From positions 248,001 to 312,000 of the forward strand of contig CACVBU010001011.1 of NCBI GenBank assembly GCA_902728285.1: 64,000 nucleotides of DNA, written 5' to 3'. Positions 62,623-64,000 of the stretch are shown here, one piece after another; the first letter of the stretch is position 1; every line of letters begins with the position of its first letter. This DNA is from Clytia hemisphaerica (Eukaryota > Cnidaria > Hydrozoa > Leptothecata > Clytiidae). The position numbers and the translations under genes were made by a program. The notes beneath the pieces were generated by a model. That model had not been told where the DNA came from. It saw only the letters and a list, made by a program, of their open reading frames with translations, and did not search any database.

Positions 62623-64000
62623 CTGAGTTTTTCTGAAAAATCATGAAAAATCGCTACTAGACCCACTCAAATTCATCAAAAACATCAACCAATTCAACTT
62701 AAACATCACCATAACCAACCATCATGACGTCCACGAGGAATAGAAATACTCCAAATCCGCTTTGCAGTCCTTCATCCTGTGCTGACGACCAAAACGAAGA
62801 AAGTTTAACCTGCTCGAAGTGTAATCGACTAGTGCACTACATTTGTACAAGGCTACCACCCTACATGATTGCAGTGTAAAGACGGGAGAAGAACTGCGAA
62901 ACGCAGCAAAAACGTGTGTCAAAATTGTGTGAAAGTAAATAAAGATCTTTTGGTCCTCTCCCCTCAACCTGGACCTCACCATCCTGTGAACGGCGCGAGC
63001 TTGCAAAATTAATGAGACGATTAAAGGAAACGAAAAGACAATTAAGAAATTGAAGTCTAATGAAACAACACCTTCTCGAGATTATTGAATCTCAAAAAAA
63101 AGAGCTCACTAATCTAGAGAGAAATTGTCTATGACCCGGCGTTTCATACTGTCGAATATGTAGAAGTAAACTGGAAAAGAAAACTAGAAACCTTCCGAAC
63201 GGAATCTTAAACATCATTGAAAGAGGAATGTAAAAATCGTATGCTGCAGCCACTTCTGCCAATGTCCAAGTGCCTAATGACAATATCAAGACCGCCGTTA
63301 AAGAGGTCCACGAGGAGGAGGCAGCAGAAGAAAGGGATAAGATCAGAAGATCAAAGAACATCATCATCCATGGTGTTGAGGATCCAACGACAGAGGATGC
63401 TACCAAAAAAGATGAAGCATGGGTGAAACACTCATCGAAAAGCTCCACGTCAAAATTAACATCAAGTATATCTCAAGAATTGGCAAATCAGTTAGACGGG
63501 AAAAAGCGTCCCTCATTGTTACTCTGAACAGTGAGGAAGAGAAAATGAATGTTTTTGGAAATCTCCCAGCGCTAAAAGGAATTGATGCCTATAAGGGGAT
63601 GAAGCATTTGCGAAGATCTAACTCCAGCTCAAAGAAAAAAGTACAAAGAGGCGGCAGAAGATGCTAAGGCACGAAATCAAACCGAAAAAGATGGAGTCTG
63701 GAGAGTGCGGGGTTTTGCAAAAAACGGATTCGGTGTAAAGAAGATAAACGCCAAAGATCGGCAATAAACCAAACACGAAAAAAAGACGTAACAAAGAAGA
63801 AAGACGAACAAACTAACAAACGAAAAAACCTTAACATACTATATACTAATGCAGATCAACTAACTAAAATAAAGAGAAAAGAACTAAATGAAGTGATTTC
63901 AAAAGAACAACCCGATATCATTGCAATTTGTGAAGTAAAACCGAAACATTCGAAAAAAGAACGTCTCATACAAGACTACCACATTGAAGGCTACTCCGAA
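62623..64000 (+). mobile_element. Second copy of the CR1-like LINE, cut by the window end
   Basis: From AGTTTTTCTGAAAAATCATG on it follows the copy at 18554 base for base, through ORF1 and into the ORF2 endonuclease at 64000. The left border of identity at 62623 defines the 5' end of both copies. Confidence 0.93.
62724..63766 (+). pseudogene. LINE ORF1, second copy, many single-base indels
   Basis: Same protein as the ORF1 at 18651 (PHD-like finger, coiled coil, RNA-binding domain), but the frame changes repeatedly. At least ten one- or two-base gains and losses lie between 62870 and 63240 and several more after 63420, while substitutions are few. Where copy 1 has its frameshift near 19226 this copy has the intact base. 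The pattern looks more like sequencing or consensus error than normal decay. Confidence 0.85.

Overview
The window is eukaryotic DNA. It is AT-rich, has introns with GT/AG borders, and consists mostly of mobile elements in several stages of decay. The set of families is a Crypton, a DIRS retrotransposon, a Penelope-like element with GIY-YIG, several CR1/L2-type LINEs (one with a 2A peptide), an ISL2EU/Harbinger-type relic, pogo/Tc1-type MITEs, and short exons of PHD-finger and tyrosine-recombinase-like genes. This combination fits a marine invertebrate, most probably a cnidarian. That assignment is an inference from element content; no marker gene in the window proves it. There are two assembly gaps, at 31082-31523 and 60351-60381.

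Left part (1-18.5 kb): a decayed multi-exon tyrosine-recombinase-like gene (580-6594) carries one frameshift and one nonsense codon. It is followed by a gene fragment split by a 3.2-kb inverted-repeat transposon (7244-10485, 6-bp duplication), which itself holds a second transposon (8148-10024, TA duplication). A DIRS element lies on the minus strand (about 11.2-15.2 kb) beside a decayed ISL2EU-type transposase (15.24-15.79 kb). Exons of an unknown charged protein follow (16.4-18.35 kb).

Middle (18.5-47.8 kb): a near full-length CR1-like LINE (18554-24120) has its ORF2 split by a 1.4-kb transposon with a 6-bp TTTTAC duplication. Next come PHD-finger exons (26.4-27.25 kb), a minus-strand C2H2 zinc-finger gene (28.47-29.66 kb), a HIRAN-domain gene (30217-30591), a C-terminal exon (31.9-32.3 kb), a pogo-like MITE, a Crypton recombinase broken at its catalytic arginine (35.0-36.2 kb), a tandemly duplicated exon/intron cassette (38.4-39.17 kb), and a full-length LINE (39287-44242) with an 11-bp target duplication. 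That LINE's ORF2 begins with a hydrophobic leader and a 2A peptide. Further unknown exons and a second PHD relic lie at 44.7-46.7 kb.

Right part (47.8-64 kb): a 5'-truncated minus-strand LINE is split by a Penelope-like insertion (48949-53262, 12-bp duplication). The insertion has an intact 788-residue RT-endonuclease, a tandem partial copy and an inverted end that carry a hammerhead-like motif. A 5.4-kb element with roughly 295-bp terminal inverted repeats (54005-59450) contains nested foldbacks and no recognised transposase. Minisatellites, a small Tc1-like fragment and a minus-strand PHD exon follow. A second copy of the first LINE runs off the window end; it is unusually rich in single-base indels.

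The visible genes do not form an operon or pathway. What links them is serial insertion: three insertions can be proved from target-site duplications that rejoin an interrupted reading frame, and this gives a relative order of events.
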